A stretch of DNA of 64,000 nucleotides from Anaerolineae bacterium (GCA_030425205.1 JAUIAP010000004.1:310001-374000); one strand, 5' to 3'. Positions 52,803 to 62,333 are shown, counted from the first letter of the stretch. A program made the numbers and translations. The notes: a model not told the origin generated them from the letters alone.

Positions 52803-54179
52803 TTGTTGATTCGGCCGATCTCGGACTTTCTGCAAACACATCAATTGATGCGAGAAAAATTGCTCGTTGGTGTTTCTGGTGGAGCAGATTCACTCGCATT
52901 GTTGCATGGATTATGGAAAGTTGGTGTCGCACAGTTGAGCGTGGTGCATGTGGATCATGGTTTACGGGAGAATTCGGCCGAAGATGCCCACCATGTCGAA
53001 CAACTCTGTGCTGCGTGGAATATTCCATGCACAATCAAACGACTAGCACTTGCAAGCGAAAGTGAAGAAACTGCCCGCCGCGAGCGGTATCGGACACTCT
53101 CATCCGTTGCACAATCGGAAGGTGCAACCGCCATCTTGACGGCACATCACGCTGACGATCAGGTAGAGACAGTGTTGATGAACATCATGCGGGGTGCAGG
53201 GGTTGAGGGTTTGAGCGGGATGTCAGCGGTTAGTTCCGTGCCTTATGGGGTCGATGAGGCGCAGCGGCTTTATCGGCCGCTGCTTACCCTCACTCGTTCC
53301 GAAATCCTCTCCTATTGTCAACAGAATGACATTCCATTTGTCGAAGATGCCACCAACCAAGATAAACGCTATTTCCGGAATCGTGTGCGGCATGAACTGT
53401 TGCCCACGTTGGAACGGTCTGCACCACAAATTCGTAAACGGCTGTTACAACTAGCGGAGATAAGTTCGGCCGATTCTGACCTACTCCACACCCTCACACA
53501 AGAGACCTACGCCAATCTCATAACCCAAAGGGGCGAACAGTGGCACGAATTAGACTTGAGCAAGTGGCGGTCATTGCCGCTGGGGTTGCGTCGCCGAACT
53601 TTACGTCATGCGCTGTCGATCTTGGACACCGAGCTGACAGACGTTGGATTTGGCGTTATTGAGGAAGCACGTCACGTAGCAGAGCATGGACATGTCGGAA
53701 AGCAAGCGACATTGCCCAATGGATGGCGCGTGACCGTTGGCTATGAGCGACTGCTGATTGGGGCGCAGAGTGCAATGCCGCCGCTAGACGTGCCACAGGT
53801 TATGGGAGTCGCTGTGTTGCCGGTGCCGGGTCTTGTTAAGTTAGAGAATGGCTGGGAAATATCGGCCGAAGTCGTTACAAAACAAGACACGCCTCAGTCG
53901 TCCCATATCGTCTATATCCCTTACTTTGAAAAATTGACTGTGCGCGGCAGACAAGCTGGAGAACGGATGCGGCCGCAGGGGGCAACGGGCTCAGCTAAAC
54001 TAAAACGCATCATGATCGATCGCAAGATCCCACAACGCGTCCGCGCACACTGGCCGCTTGTTATGGTGAATGGTCAGATTATTTGGTTTGTGGGTGAGGT
54101 GTTAGGTGAAACAGGCGGATGGAAGGAAAATACAGTCCACATCAAGCTGGAATTGCGACGTAGCTCATCTAGGAAATGA
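52803..54179 (+). CDS. tilS: tRNA(Ile)-lysidine synthase
   Basis: A 458-residue enzyme that converts the CAU anticodon of tRNA-Ile2 to lysidine-AU using lysine and ATP. P-loop LVGVSGGADSLALLHG, HVDHGLRENSAED, and HHADDQVETVLMNIMRGAG are typical of the N-terminal PP-loop ATPase; the C-terminal tRNA-binding domain contains RGRQAGERMRPQG. The start is taken as TTG 52803 (or 52806) because GGGAGAGAG lies just upstream and the helix before the P-loop is normally present; ATG 52848 is the first AUG but would remove it. Confidence 0.93.
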   Translation: MLIRPISDFLQTHQLMREKLLVGVSGGADSLALLHGLWKVGVAQLSVVHVDHGLRENSAEDAHHVEQLCAAWNIPCTIKRLALASESEETARRERYRTLSSVAQSEGATAILTAHHADDQVETVLMNIMRGAGVEGLSGMSAVSSVPYGVDEAQRLYRPLLTLTRSEILSYCQQNDIPFVEDATNQDKRYFRNRVRHELLPTLERSAPQIRKRLLQLAEISSADSDLLHTLTQETYANLITQRGEQWHELDLSKWRSLPLGLRRRTLRHALSILDTELTDVGFGVIEEARHVAEHGHVGKQATLPNGWRVTVGYERLLIGAQSAMPPLDVPQVMGVAVLPVPGLVKLENGWEISAEVVTKQDTPQSSHIVYIPYFEKLTVRGRQAGERMRPQGATGSAKLKRIMIDRKIPQRVRAHWPLVMVNGQIIWFVGEVLGETGGWKENTVHIKLELRRSSSRK

Positions 54180-54193
54180 GCGATTGAAGACAA

Positions 54194-54910
54194 TTATTCA
54201 GCTGGTATCTCGCCTAAAATTGCTATTTTCATGCGTTCAACATGTGCGATCGAGCGTACTTTTGGATCAATGTATTCAATGAGTAACGCCAGTCCAATCC
54301 CCGCAGCCAGAGCAACAATCACACGCAATGGAATGTCAAGCGCGTAGCTCATTAGACTAGGCGCAACTTCTTCGACAACAACGCGATCGATCGGAACTGC
54401 CCGAGCAGGCATATTCTGCAATTGGGGAATGACAAAGTCGTTTTCTTGCAGAACCTCAGTCGCTAAATTTGCAACTGCCTCAACAACTTCTGCATCGGCA
54501 TGTGCAACAACGATTGTTAATTCACTGCGAATCGTGGTTGACGAAACTGCGTCGGCAACTGCCGATGTATCAAGCTCAAACTCTTCTGTCAATGCAGGGT
54601 AGTCAGCAGCCAGACTGTCCGCAATGCGACCTGCGAAATCAGTTCCCTGCGTCCAATCGGTGACTGCATTGACAACGTATTGCGAAACAACCCATGCCCA
54701 CTGTCTGGCTTGCTCTTCAGTCAACGTATCAGGGGCGGGTTGTTGCCCAACAATATATTCAACGGATGATTCATAGGTAGGAGGAGGCACGCTGAAAGTA
54801 ACGACCCCAAGAATCAAGACGATGATGGCAGGGATCACAATCAATGGCCAACGGCGGCGCAATATCTCAAGATAGATGCGTAGTTCAGTGAATGCGGATT
54901 CGTAAAACAT
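54194..54910 (-). CDS. Wzz-like chain-length/polysaccharide copolymerase protein (second of a tandem pair)
   Basis: A 238-residue protein with two membrane helices (about 20-42 and 190-212) enclosing an extracytoplasmic domain, the Wzz/polysaccharide copolymerase layout. It ends with MKIAILGEIPAE, the linker that in BY-kinase-type copolymerases leads into the tyrosine kinase domain; here the protein stops at that point. It starts with TAATG overlap on the upstream paralogue. It probably helps set surface glycan length, in line with the O-antigen ligase-like gene at 34244. Confidence 0.7.
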   Translation of the reverse strand: MFYESAFTELRIYLEILRRRWPLIVIPAIIVLILGVVTFSVPPPTYESSVEYIVGQQPAPDTLTEEQARQWAWVVSQYVVNAVTDWTQGTDFAGRIADSLAADYPALTEEFELDTSAVADAVSSTTIRSELTIVVAHADAEVVEAVANLATEVLQENDFVIPQLQNMPARAVPIDRVVVEEVAPSLMSYALDIPLRVIVALAAGIGLALLIEYIDPKVRSIAHVERMKIAILGEIPAE

Positions 54911-55602
54911 TATGCGCTTGGTATCTCTCCTAAGACGGGGAGTTTTAAGGGTTTTAGGCTGCGTCGATCCTCAATGATCGGGTCACGGTAGGCGAGATAG
55001 GCCGATAATGCCAGTCCAACCGCTAATGATCCGAGCACACGCAACGGAATTGCAAAAATCTGAGCTAAAGTTGGATCGATTTCCATAATGACAAATTCAG
55101 GGTCAAGCGGTTGAACACGCGGCTGGGCCAAATTGAACTGGGGAATCTCTAATCCAGTTTGATTCACATCAACCATTTCCGCATAGCCAGCAGTGGCGAT
55201 TATTTCTAATTCTGTCTTATCTTCACTGACAAATGCAACAATAAGGCGACTGCGAACTGCACCCGAACTGACTGCATCGACGACATCTTCAATGTCCAGC
55301 GTTCGGCCGAAATCGGCCGAAATTCGTTCGCGCACACGTTCAGCATAGTCTGTCCCTTGTGCCCAATCGGCCAGACTATAGGTCACGTATTCCGACATCA
55401 CCCAATGATAGTAACGCTCTTCTTCGATTTCTAAGGTTGAATCGAGCGGATCATGACTGACGAGATAGTTTGTCTCGATACGATAGAGTGTGTGTGCGGG
55501 ACTATATGTGAAAATTGCGATTGCGAAAATTGCTACCGATACAAACAATGCGACACGCCAATGCCGCCACATCTTTCCTGCGTACTGCTTAAAACTTTGC
55601 AT
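54910..55602 (-). CDS. Wzz-like chain-length/polysaccharide copolymerase protein (first of a tandem pair)
   Basis: A 230-residue paralogue of the following protein: helices at about 13-32 and 185-203, shared elements VDAVSSGAVRSRLIV versus ADAVSSTTIRSELTI, and the same ending (LPVLGEIPSA). Two TCGGCCGA octamers lie 10 bases apart inside it (55303, 55313). The two genes overlap by one base, so they are probably expressed together and may form a hetero-oligomer. Neither carries a kinase domain and no kinase gene is adjacent. Confidence 0.7.
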   Translation of the reverse strand: MQSFKQYAGKMWRHWRVALFVSVAIFAIAIFTYSPAHTLYRIETNYLVSHDPLDSTLEIEEERYYHWVMSEYVTYSLADWAQGTDYAERVRERISADFGRTLDIEDVVDAVSSGAVRSRLIVAFVSEDKTELEIIATAGYAEMVDVNQTGLEIPQFNLAQPRVQPLDPEFVIMEIDPTLAQIFAIPLRVLGSLAVGLALSAYLAYRDPIIEDRRSLKPLKLPVLGEIPSA

Positions 55603-55695
55603 CCGATCTCTCCACTACGTGAGTTGTGAATCACATCATACCCGTTGTGCTTGAAAAGACAACGCGCGTGAAGAGACCGTTTAGGAAACACAGGT

Positions 55696-56793
55696 TTAAT
55701 GCTGTGTTTCTAACGGGATATGTGTGCGATTGAGGAGGGTATGGAGCGCGTTTTGCATTCGTGTGACGGTTTCTTGTTCAGGTGTCGCACCAACGGCCCC
55801 GCGCAGACCATTTAGAATCGGCAACGTGTCATTCACACCCATCCATGCCAAATTGTAATTGAATTGACTAAATGTTCCGCCGTTGAGACAAAAATGCACG
55901 TGTGGGCGATTGCGGTCAAGGAATACAGTGATAGCTGACTCGTATTGAGTGATTTTCTCAACTGCATTGTCTGGCACATTGGAAAAAATAGGGGCGAGTG
56001 TGACCAATAGGTAGTTGTCAAAGTATGTGTCACAGGCGGCTGTCGCCCCAGCGTTGAGTTGAGGAAGCAGTTGTTGCGTTGTCTGAACCGCGTTGTAAAT
56101 GGTATTGACAGAAAGCGCAAATTCGGCCGAATCCCACATCCTTTCAGCCGGCCCAATTCCCACTGGCCCATCGACATGCCCAAGCTCAAACCAGACACGT
56201 GGCTCAGCACGCGGCCCCTCGTAATCAAAAAATAGTTCGCTGCTGGTCATGGGTTCAGGTGTTGGCACAACTGTTGGATTTACTGGGGACGCTGTGGCGG
56301 CAGGCGGGGCGATTGTTGGCACATCACCGGGAAATAACACGGTATCAACCATGTGCAACACGCCGTTTGCGCCGACCTGTTCGGCTGCTGAAAAGGTCGT
56401 CTTACCATTGAGCCATGCGATGCCATCTTGTTGAATGACTTGTATGGGCTGTCCGAACGCTGTTCCAAGCAGTGTGTAGTTGGCCAGATCGGCCGAATGA
56501 ACTTCTCCGTGTACGAGATGATAGAGCACCAGTTGCCGCTTCTGTGTCGCATCGAGCGTGGCCAGCCGCTCTTCAACCATTGCAAATGCGGCATCACTGG
56601 GCGCAACGAGCGTAAACGGCCCATGTTTATCAATCAGATCGGTCAACCCCGTCTCTGCGATCAAGGCGTTCATACGAGTCAGGTGGGGTTGCTGTGTACT
56701 ATGGGCGAAGATGGAAGGTTCGGCCGAAATTGCCCCGCGCCAACCCAAAATTGCGACCATTACAAAAAGAAAAAAGCCGATTGATTTCTTCAT
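55696..56793 (-). CDS. Exported protein with one fasciclin (FAS1) domain and an unknown C-terminal domain
   Basis: A 365-residue protein. A signal peptide (about 1-23) is followed by a FAS1 domain (about 40-155): GPFTLVAPSDAAFAMV near the start and GVLHMVDTVLFPGDVPTI at the end, the two most conserved stretches. A Pro/Thr-rich linker (about 160-180) leads to a 180-residue C-terminal domain I do not recognise, with two Cys (in ATAACDTYF and VHFCLNGGT). FAS1 domains mediate adhesion. GGAGA eight bases upstream supports the ATG at 56793. A hairpin (55685-55710) covers the 3' end. Confidence 0.82.
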   Translation of the reverse strand: MKKSIGFFLFVMVAILGWRGAISAEPSIFAHSTQQPHLTRMNALIAETGLTDLIDKHGPFTLVAPSDAAFAMVEERLATLDATQKRQLVLYHLVHGEVHSADLANYTLLGTAFGQPIQVIQQDGIAWLNGKTTFSAAEQVGANGVLHMVDTVLFPGDVPTIAPPAATASPVNPTVVPTPEPMTSSELFFDYEGPRAEPRVWFELGHVDGPVGIGPAERMWDSAEFALSVNTIYNAVQTTQQLLPQLNAGATAACDTYFDNYLLVTLAPIFSNVPDNAVEKITQYESAITVFLDRNRPHVHFCLNGGTFSQFNYNLAWMGVNDTLPILNGLRGAVGATPEQETVTRMQNALHTLLNRTHIPLETQH

Positions 56794-57107
56794 TTATCAA
56801 TTCTCCGTGTTCTGAAGCGGCACGGTGATTCTGTGCAATATACGTTTGTTCATCCGCGACATTTGGATGATAAATCAGTATAACAAACGAATTATCTACA
56901 GCGTAGTTAGGAACCGTGATTTTGTATAGGATTTCACTGGTAATTACTGTCTGTCACAAGAGATTGTCATGGTTCAGTCGGTTCGCTCGGTACAGAATTA
57001 TCTGACCGATAGATAGGCTGTGCTATACTGTGTCAGGTGCAATAAAGTTGTAGCGCAGATGCAGTGGCAAAATTTATTTTGATGGGTCTTAACCAAAATT
57101 ATTCATA
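56794..57107. other. Divergent intergenic region with candidate promoters
   Basis: The 314-base gap between the fasciclin gene and the FAD oxidoreductase gene holds TATACT boxes on both strands (57024-57029 plus, with a TGC extension; 56882-56877 minus). The plus box would give an 80-base leader. No gene, strong hairpin or repeat is seen. Confidence 0.4.
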
Positions 57108-58286
57108 ATGCAGTCAGCCGATCTCATTATTATCGGCGGTGGTCTGATTGGCCTCGCAACCGCCTACTACGCTAGCCAAACGCAACAACGCATCTTTTTG
57201 CTTGAAAAAGAAGCTGACATCGCTCAACATCAATCAAAACAAAATTGGAGTATGCTGGAACTGGGGGCCCGGTTTGCACCCGCATCTCATGCTGCCTATC
57301 ACTTACGCTACGGAATAAGATTGCTGCGCGACTTTTGCGCGCGAGAAAAGCTCGCCATAGTCGATCGATCACTGCTTTACGTGGCAGCTGACGACTCAGA
57401 CTTGCCATCACTACACGAAATCCAGCGTCGCGCCATCGCGAATGGCATTTCGGCCGAATGGCTCGCAAGCGTTCGTACCATCGAACCTCATTCGAATGGC
57501 ATTGCAGGGCTATTGTTGCCACATTGCGGGATTTTTGATCCAAATGCCGTTGCCCGCCGCCTTGCACTGCGCTTTGAAATGAATGGCGGTCGCATATTGA
57601 CTAACCAGCGCGTTGTCGGATTGCAGGAGCGGGATGAAGGCGTGATCGTTCAGACAAAAACAGAAACGTGGATCACACAGCGCGTCATCAATTGTGCTGG
57701 TTTGTATGCGGATCGGCTGGCTGAAAAAATGGGCGCGACCTTTACAGAAACCATCGTGCCCTTTCGTGGCGAACAATTCACGCTAAAGCCTTATGCCTCC
57801 CAACTGTGTCATAACATCATCTTGCCCGTTGCTGATCTTGTGCTGCCATTTAATGGAATTGGGTTGACCCGTACACAGGATGGAACGGTGTTTGTCGGCA
57901 CAAATGCGGTGATGGCTGGGGGGCGTGAACAACATAGAAAGGGGCAAATTAGTTTCCGAACATCGGCCGAAAATCTACTCTCTCCCGCTGTTCGTAAACT
58001 AACGCGCCGTCATTTCCAAACTGCCTTGTGGGAGCAACGTCGCTCCTTTAGTCGCGAACTATTTGCCCTGACGCTCCAGCGACTCGTCCCTGCCATCAGC
58101 AAGCATGATCTGCAACGCGCTCCCGCTGGCACGCAAGGGTTTGCCGTGCGCGATGATGGGACATTTGTTAATGATTTCGTCCTCGCAGAAACACCGCGTA
58201 GTTTTCATGTGTTGAGTGTGGCAAATGGTGGTGCGACGGCAGCATTGAGTATCGGCCGAATGATCGCCGATCCCAATCGACAATAG
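57108..58286 (+). CDS. FAD-dependent oxidoreductase, L-2-hydroxyglutarate oxidase-like
   Basis: A 392-residue DAO-superfamily flavoprotein. The Rossmann fingerprint IIIGGGLIGLATAYY opens the protein; HQSKQNWSM resembles the HQTxHNS region of LhgO-type enzymes; RVINCAGLYADRLA marks the second FAD-contact region; and FHVLSVANGGATAALSIG closes the FAD site. LhgO oxidises L-2-hydroxyglutarate to 2-oxoglutarate and feeds electrons into the respiratory chain, which would fit with sucAB nearby, but glycine/glycerol-type oxidases share the fold. There is no clear ribosome-binding site. Confidence 0.78.
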   Translation: MQSADLIIIGGGLIGLATAYYASQTQQRIFLLEKEADIAQHQSKQNWSMLELGARFAPASHAAYHLRYGIRLLRDFCAREKLAIVDRSLLYVAADDSDLPSLHEIQRRAIANGISAEWLASVRTIEPHSNGIAGLLLPHCGIFDPNAVARRLALRFEMNGGRILTNQRVVGLQERDEGVIVQTKTETWITQRVINCAGLYADRLAEKMGATFTETIVPFRGEQFTLKPYASQLCHNIILPVADLVLPFNGIGLTRTQDGTVFVGTNAVMAGGREQHRKGQISFRTSAENLLSPAVRKLTRRHFQTALWEQRRSFSRELFALTLQRLVPAISKHDLQRAPAGTQGFAVRDDGTFVNDFVLAETPRSFHVLSVANGGATAALSIGRMIADPNRQ

Positions 58287-58290
58287 TGGC

Positions 58291-59943
58291 CTATGAACAG
58301 TTGGATAGCGAAAAGAGGTACGTCTGTGTGTAGTTCATGAACCCTTCGTCAAAGGTGACGATGTGGCACAAGCCCGCAATCTCTTTAACAGCGGCTATGA
58401 TAGTGGCGAATTCGGCCGATTCATCTCCGCTCACAACCACAAAATCAACATCCCATTCCCGCAATAGTGTCAGCGACTCTTCGGTCGGCCATGTCCCAAG
58501 CTGCATCAGTGCATCGGCATAATGGGTCGGCGCAAATGACTGATAGCCATTGACAACACGTCGATGATGAAATGATTCGCTATACACCGCAAGTTTATCG
58601 ACGTAGACAACAGGAAATTCAATGAGGCTCGTCGTCACTGGCTGTGAACGAAGAAATGCATTGAGCATCGGGCGATCGTTTTGAGCAACTGGGGTAAAGT
58701 CGTGATAAGGCAGTGAGAATGATTCAACCAAGATCATACTCAGCAGAAGCAGCAAAATGATACGGCGATGATGTAAATAGTGTATCCCTAAACCTGCCAC
58801 AACTACCACCGCGAGTTGGAGCACAATTGCATAGCGCGCAAGGACACGCACAGAACTGTAAAAGGGGAGCCACTTGAAAAGCAGTCCGCTTGGCAACGGA
58901 ACGCTAGATCCATTCCAGCTCAAGTTTGTTCCGATTGCAAGCATAAACGCGACAGCCGCAACGGCAACAAAGACCCAGCGCAGTTCAGTTCGTCCCTTCC
59001 AAATTCCTACAATCATCAGCAAAAGGAGCCCGCTTCCAATCGAGATAACGCTGGCTTCACCACGCAGTGGCAAATATACTTGCAGCGCATCGCGCCAAAT
59101 GGGATTGTTCGGATTCGGCGTAAAAAAGCGCGGAATTTCGGCCGAATTCCCATCAACATCGGCAACCGTCCATTGCGGCGACGCCTCGTAACTGACCAAC
59201 CGCGCCCGATACGTCATCACTGCAAACGGTGCAATAATCAGCATTGCCAATCCACCACTAATGATAAACGTTTGCAACCCTTGCCATGACCAACAGCGTC
59301 GCCAAAGCAGCCAGCCGACCAATGGTAATGTGGCAATGAACAGGAAATACCAGTGGGCCAGCATCGTCAGGGCGAGAAAGATACCTGCACGAAGCGCCAA
59401 TTGACGGGCTTTTCTTGGAGTCGTCGCGCCAATTGCACGCAGAATATTCAGATAGACATAGGGCAGCAGTGCAGCAGCCACGAGTGTGTGCCAGTGACCC
59501 GCAAACCGGATGGTCAAAACGGGTGCAAATGCATATCCCAATCCTGCAAATACCCCGCCTATGCGACTTGTGACAATTTCATTGAGCAAGTGATACACAC
59601 CAAATGCAGCAATAATCAGCAACAATAGTAGGGACGCGTTATAAACGCTAACCGCTCCGAACAGAGACACAAATGGCGCAAGCAAGAGTAAATACCACGC
59701 AGGTTGTGCGCCAGTGGCAAGATGCCAGCCCATTGGATAGTAGATGTTGGGTGTGAAAAATGGAGAAAGTGTGGGGTCGCGCAGCGCATGCTCATGCCAG
59801 CGCAGTTGCCAAAGCACTTCAAATGTGTCTTCGAAGGATCGGCCGAAAATGTGTGATTCTAAATTGAGAAGGAGCGGATAGTTGAATGCACAAACTGCGA
59901 CAACAATTACCAATAGAGGGAGTACGTCCCGCCGTCTCATCAT
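58291..59943 (-). CDS. Large polytopic membrane protein (GT-C/YfhO-like)
   Basis: A 550-residue protein with about twelve membrane segments and a C-terminal soluble domain (about 430-550). The first external loop has FGRSFEDTFEVLWQLRWH, with acidic residues in the position typical of GT-C glycosyltransferases, and FFTPNIYYPMGWHLA follows as in uncharacterised bacterial GT-C proteins. Function is likely glycan or lipid-linked sugar transfer. ATG 59943 is chosen; the terminator of the upstream sseA gene ends shortly before. It is convergent with the FAD oxidoreductase gene (4-base gap). Confidence 0.65.
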   Translation of the reverse strand: MMRRRDVLPLLVIVVAVCAFNYPLLLNLESHIFGRSFEDTFEVLWQLRWHEHALRDPTLSPFFTPNIYYPMGWHLATGAQPAWYLLLLAPFVSLFGAVSVYNASLLLLLIIAAFGVYHLLNEIVTSRIGGVFAGLGYAFAPVLTIRFAGHWHTLVAAALLPYVYLNILRAIGATTPRKARQLALRAGIFLALTMLAHWYFLFIATLPLVGWLLWRRCWSWQGLQTFIISGGLAMLIIAPFAVMTYRARLVSYEASPQWTVADVDGNSAEIPRFFTPNPNNPIWRDALQVYLPLRGEASVISIGSGLLLLMIVGIWKGRTELRWVFVAVAAVAFMLAIGTNLSWNGSSVPLPSGLLFKWLPFYSSVRVLARYAIVLQLAVVVVAGLGIHYLHHRRIILLLLLSMILVESFSLPYHDFTPVAQNDRPMLNAFLRSQPVTTSLIEFPVVYVDKLAVYSESFHHRRVVNGYQSFAPTHYADALMQLGTWPTEESLTLLREWDVDFVVVSGDESAEFATIIAAVKEIAGLCHIVTFDEGFMNYTQTYLFSLSNCS

Positions 59944-59952
59944 AACAAAACT

Positions 59953-59978
59953 GGGTGACCGCACTGATGCGATCACCC
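59953..59978 (-). terminator. Terminator downstream of sseA
   Basis: On the minus strand GGGTGA-TCGCA... pairs with ...GCGG-TCACCC (two stems split by one mismatch), followed by AGTTTTGTT. It separates sseA from the downstream membrane-protein gene. Confidence 0.65.
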
Positions 59979-59997
59979 ATCTAAGAAAAGATCGTGA

Positions 59998-60861
59998 TTA
60001 GGCAGCCGATGGATTCTCAATCGGAACCCCAACCAGATTCCCCCACTCCGTCCATGACCCATCATAGTTACGAACGGACGGATAACCGAGCAGATAGTTC
60101 AGAACAAACCATGTGTGTGAACTACGTTCGCCGATACGGCAGTATGCCACAACCGAATCGCTTGGCTTCAGACCCTTTTCACCCTCATAGATCGCTCGCA
60201 AGTCGTCGGCACTCTTAAATGTGCTGTCTTCATTAGCGGCACGCGACCACGGAACGTTGGCCGCCCCTTTGATGTGACCGCCACGCAATGCTCCTTCTTG
60301 TGGTGAGCCCGGCATATGCAGCAATTCACCGCTAAACTCTTGCGGACTGCGAACGTCCACCAGTGGTTGTCCTGCCTTAACGTGATCTAAAACTTGATCG
60401 CGGAAAGCGCGAATCTTGTAATCAGCACGTGCGTTTGGCGTATATTCAACGCGAGCAAACGAGGGGACATCTTTTGTCATCTCGCGCCCTTCGGCCGACC
60501 ATTTCGCCCGTCCACCATCCATGATACGGCAATCCTCATGCCCAAACAGCTTGAATACCCACATTGCGTAGGTCGCCCACCAGTTGTGCTTGTCGCCATA
60601 AAAGACAACAGTCGTGTCATTGCTGATGCCGTTTTTCGCGCACAGTTCTGCAAACTGCGCTTCACTCAAATAGTCGCGGCGCACAGCGTCATTCAAATCT
60701 TGCTGCCAGTCGATGTTGACCGCGTTTGGTACATGACCTGTGCTGTAAAGCAGTACATCTTCGTTTGATTCAACCAAGCGCACGCTATCGTCGTTAAGAT
60801 GTTCAGCGACCCAGTCGGTGCTGACGAGTACTTCGGGATGTGCATAACCTTTATCTGACAT
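59998..60861 (-). CDS. sseA: Thiosulfate/3-mercaptopyruvate sulfurtransferase (two rhodanese domains)
   Basis: A 287-residue enzyme with an inactive N-terminal and an active C-terminal rhodanese domain. N-terminal: [22 protein letters not shown]-terminal: [14 protein letters not shown] and the active loop [14 protein letters not shown], where CRIGERS is typical of thiosulfate sulfurtransferases. It transfers sulfane sulfur to thiophilic acceptors and may supply or detoxify sulfur beside the SUF system. GGAG seven bases upstream decides for ATG 60861 over the ATG at 60873. It lies downstream of sufD but behind a strong terminator, so it has its own promoter. Confidence 0.92.
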   Translation of the reverse strand: MSDKGYAHPEVLVSTDWVAEHLNDDSVRLVESNEDVLLYSTGHVPNAVNIDWQQDLNDAVRRDYLSEAQFAELCAKNGISNDTTVVFYGDKHNWWATYAMWVFKLFGHEDCRIMDGGRAKWSAEGREMTKDVPSFARVEYTPNARADYKIRAFRDQVLDHVKAGQPLVDVRSPQEFSGELLHMPGSPQEGALRGGHIKGAANVPWSRAANEDSTFKSADDLRAIYEGEKGLKPSDSVVAYCRIGERSSHTWFVLNYLLGYPSVRNYDGSWTEWGNLVGVPIENPSAA

Positions 60862-60873
60862 TGTTTTCTCCAT

Positions 60874-60901
60874 ATAGAACGGTCTTCCCAGTCCGTTCTA
60901 T
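60874..60901 (-). promoter_or_regulatory. Inverted repeat, candidate operator of sseA
   Basis: ATAGAACGG and CCGTTCTAT, perfect 9-bp arms separated by 10 bases, lie 12 bases upstream of the sseA start. The distance between arm centres is about two helical turns, as for a dimeric repressor. The regulator is not in the window. Confidence 0.5.
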
Positions 60902-60911
60902 TGATATAAAA

Positions 60912-60940
60912 AACGGCAGTTACCTATGGCAACTACCGTT
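60912..60940 (-). terminator. Rho-independent terminator of the suf operon
   Basis: On the minus strand a 13-bp stem (AACGGTAGTTGCC with GGTAACTGCCGTT, two G-U pairs, loop ATA) is followed by six T. It is 93 bases downstream of the sufD stop. Confidence 0.88.
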
Positions 60941-61032
60941 CGATAATTTCTCACACCAAACAGCCAGCAGTTACCCTTTATTAAAAGAGCAACAACAGAG
61001 GCAAGTTGCGGTGTGCTTGTTCATTTTCTGGA

Positions 61033-62322
61033 TTAACTGCGCGCTTTTTCGAGGATGCGCTCTGAAATCCGATTCCGCACGCCTTCAAACGGGATACGCT
61101 GCATAATCGGATCAAAGAATCCCTCTACCATCATCTGCTCAGCTATTTTGCGCTCGATACCACGACTCATCAAGTAAAAGACTTCTGTCTCTTCCAATTT
61201 ACCGATCGTGCTGGCGTGTGTACAAGCGACATCATCCGCTTCGATTTCCAAGCCGGGAATGCTATCTGCACGGGCGTTTCTATCGAGCAATAAATTGCGG
61301 TTTGTTTGCAAGCCATCGATCCGCTGGGAATCTGGCAATGCTTTAATCATGCCCTGCCAAACGGTGCGGGAGTGACCCTTGAGTGCGCCTTTGTAGAGAA
61401 GATCGGAGACAGTATCGGCCGAATTGTGATTCTGCTGTGTGTCCAAATCAAAATGCTGGCGACCATCGGTGAAGAATAGACCCGACATCTGAGCATAGGC
61501 ACCCGGTTTATCCAACTCGATCGTCTGGAACGCCTTCGTCAAGCGGGTCCCCATCAGGCTCGTCACCCACTGGAGTTTCGCATCACGGCCGACGCGCCCA
61601 CGCTCATGCGTGAACAGCCACATGTTTTTGTCGAAATCTTGCAGCGAAACGTAAGTCAAATTCGCATTATCGCCTACCAGCAGTTCAACGACACCATTAT
61701 GCATCGCGTTACCTTCGGTGTTTGACCCATACTCATCGACAATAATCGCTTTCGCGCCTTCTTCCAAGACGATCAGCGTGTGTGTGAAGGTGCGTCCATT
61801 GACTGACCAAAGCGCACTGTGGAATGCACCCGCGTCAACGTTCTTTGGCACATAGAGGAAAAGACCGCCACGCCAGAATGCGCCGTGCATTGCTGCAAAC
61901 TTGCCATCTGTCACAGGTACAACATCGGTCATGAAGTACTTCTGGACTAGTTCAGGATGCTCGCGCACAGCAGTGCTCATGTCGGCAAAGATAACGCCTT
62001 TCTCTGCTAGCTCATCGCTGACCTCAAAACGTTGTACCTCACCATCGATCTGCATGAGCAAACCGCCAGCGGCATCTTCGGTCAATTGTGCCGCTAAATA
62101 GTCTGGGGCATCTGCTTCTAGGTTTGCTTCGCCGTTAACTGATGGGGCGAAGTTATTCGGCCGAAACCGGCGTAAATTTGTACGTCGCCACGGCTCTTCC
62201 TCCGTCGTTGGGAGGGGTGTTTGTTCAAATACCTCAAACGCATTTAAACGAAAATCCCGCATCCACTGCGGTTCATCCAAATGCTCTGAGAGTTTAATCA
62301 ATTGTTCTTTCGTAAAAGACAT
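61033..62322 (-). CDS. sufD: Fe-S cluster assembly protein SufD
   Basis: A 429-residue scaffold component of SufBC2D. Family landmarks: EPWRRTNLRRF, FFTDGRQHFDLDTQQNHN, LYKGALKGHSRTVWQGMI and the C-terminal DDVACTHASTIGKLEE with the conserved His. SufD helps load iron onto the SufB cluster site. The ATG at 62322 follows TAGG by seven bases, with a hairpin (62334-62362) immediately upstream. The gene order is C-B-D; no sufS or sufU follows, as sseA is separated by a terminator. Confidence 0.95.
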   Translation of the reverse strand: MSFTKEQLIKLSEHLDEPQWMRDFRLNAFEVFEQTPLPTTEEEPWRRTNLRRFRPNNFAPSVNGEANLEADAPDYLAAQLTEDAAGGLLMQIDGEVQRFEVSDELAEKGVIFADMSTAVREHPELVQKYFMTDVVPVTDGKFAAMHGAFWRGGLFLYVPKNVDAGAFHSALWSVNGRTFTHTLIVLEEGAKAIIVDEYGSNTEGNAMHNGVVELLVGDNANLTYVSLQDFDKNMWLFTHERGRVGRDAKLQWVTSLMGTRLTKAFQTIELDKPGAYAQMSGLFFTDGRQHFDLDTQQNHNSADTVSDLLYKGALKGHSRTVWQGMIKALPDSQRIDGLQTNRNLLLDRNARADSIPGLEIEADDVACTHASTIGKLEETEVFYLMSRGIERKIAEQMMVEGFFDPIMQRIPFEGVRNRISERILEKARS

Positions 62323-62333
62323 TCTTTAACCTA

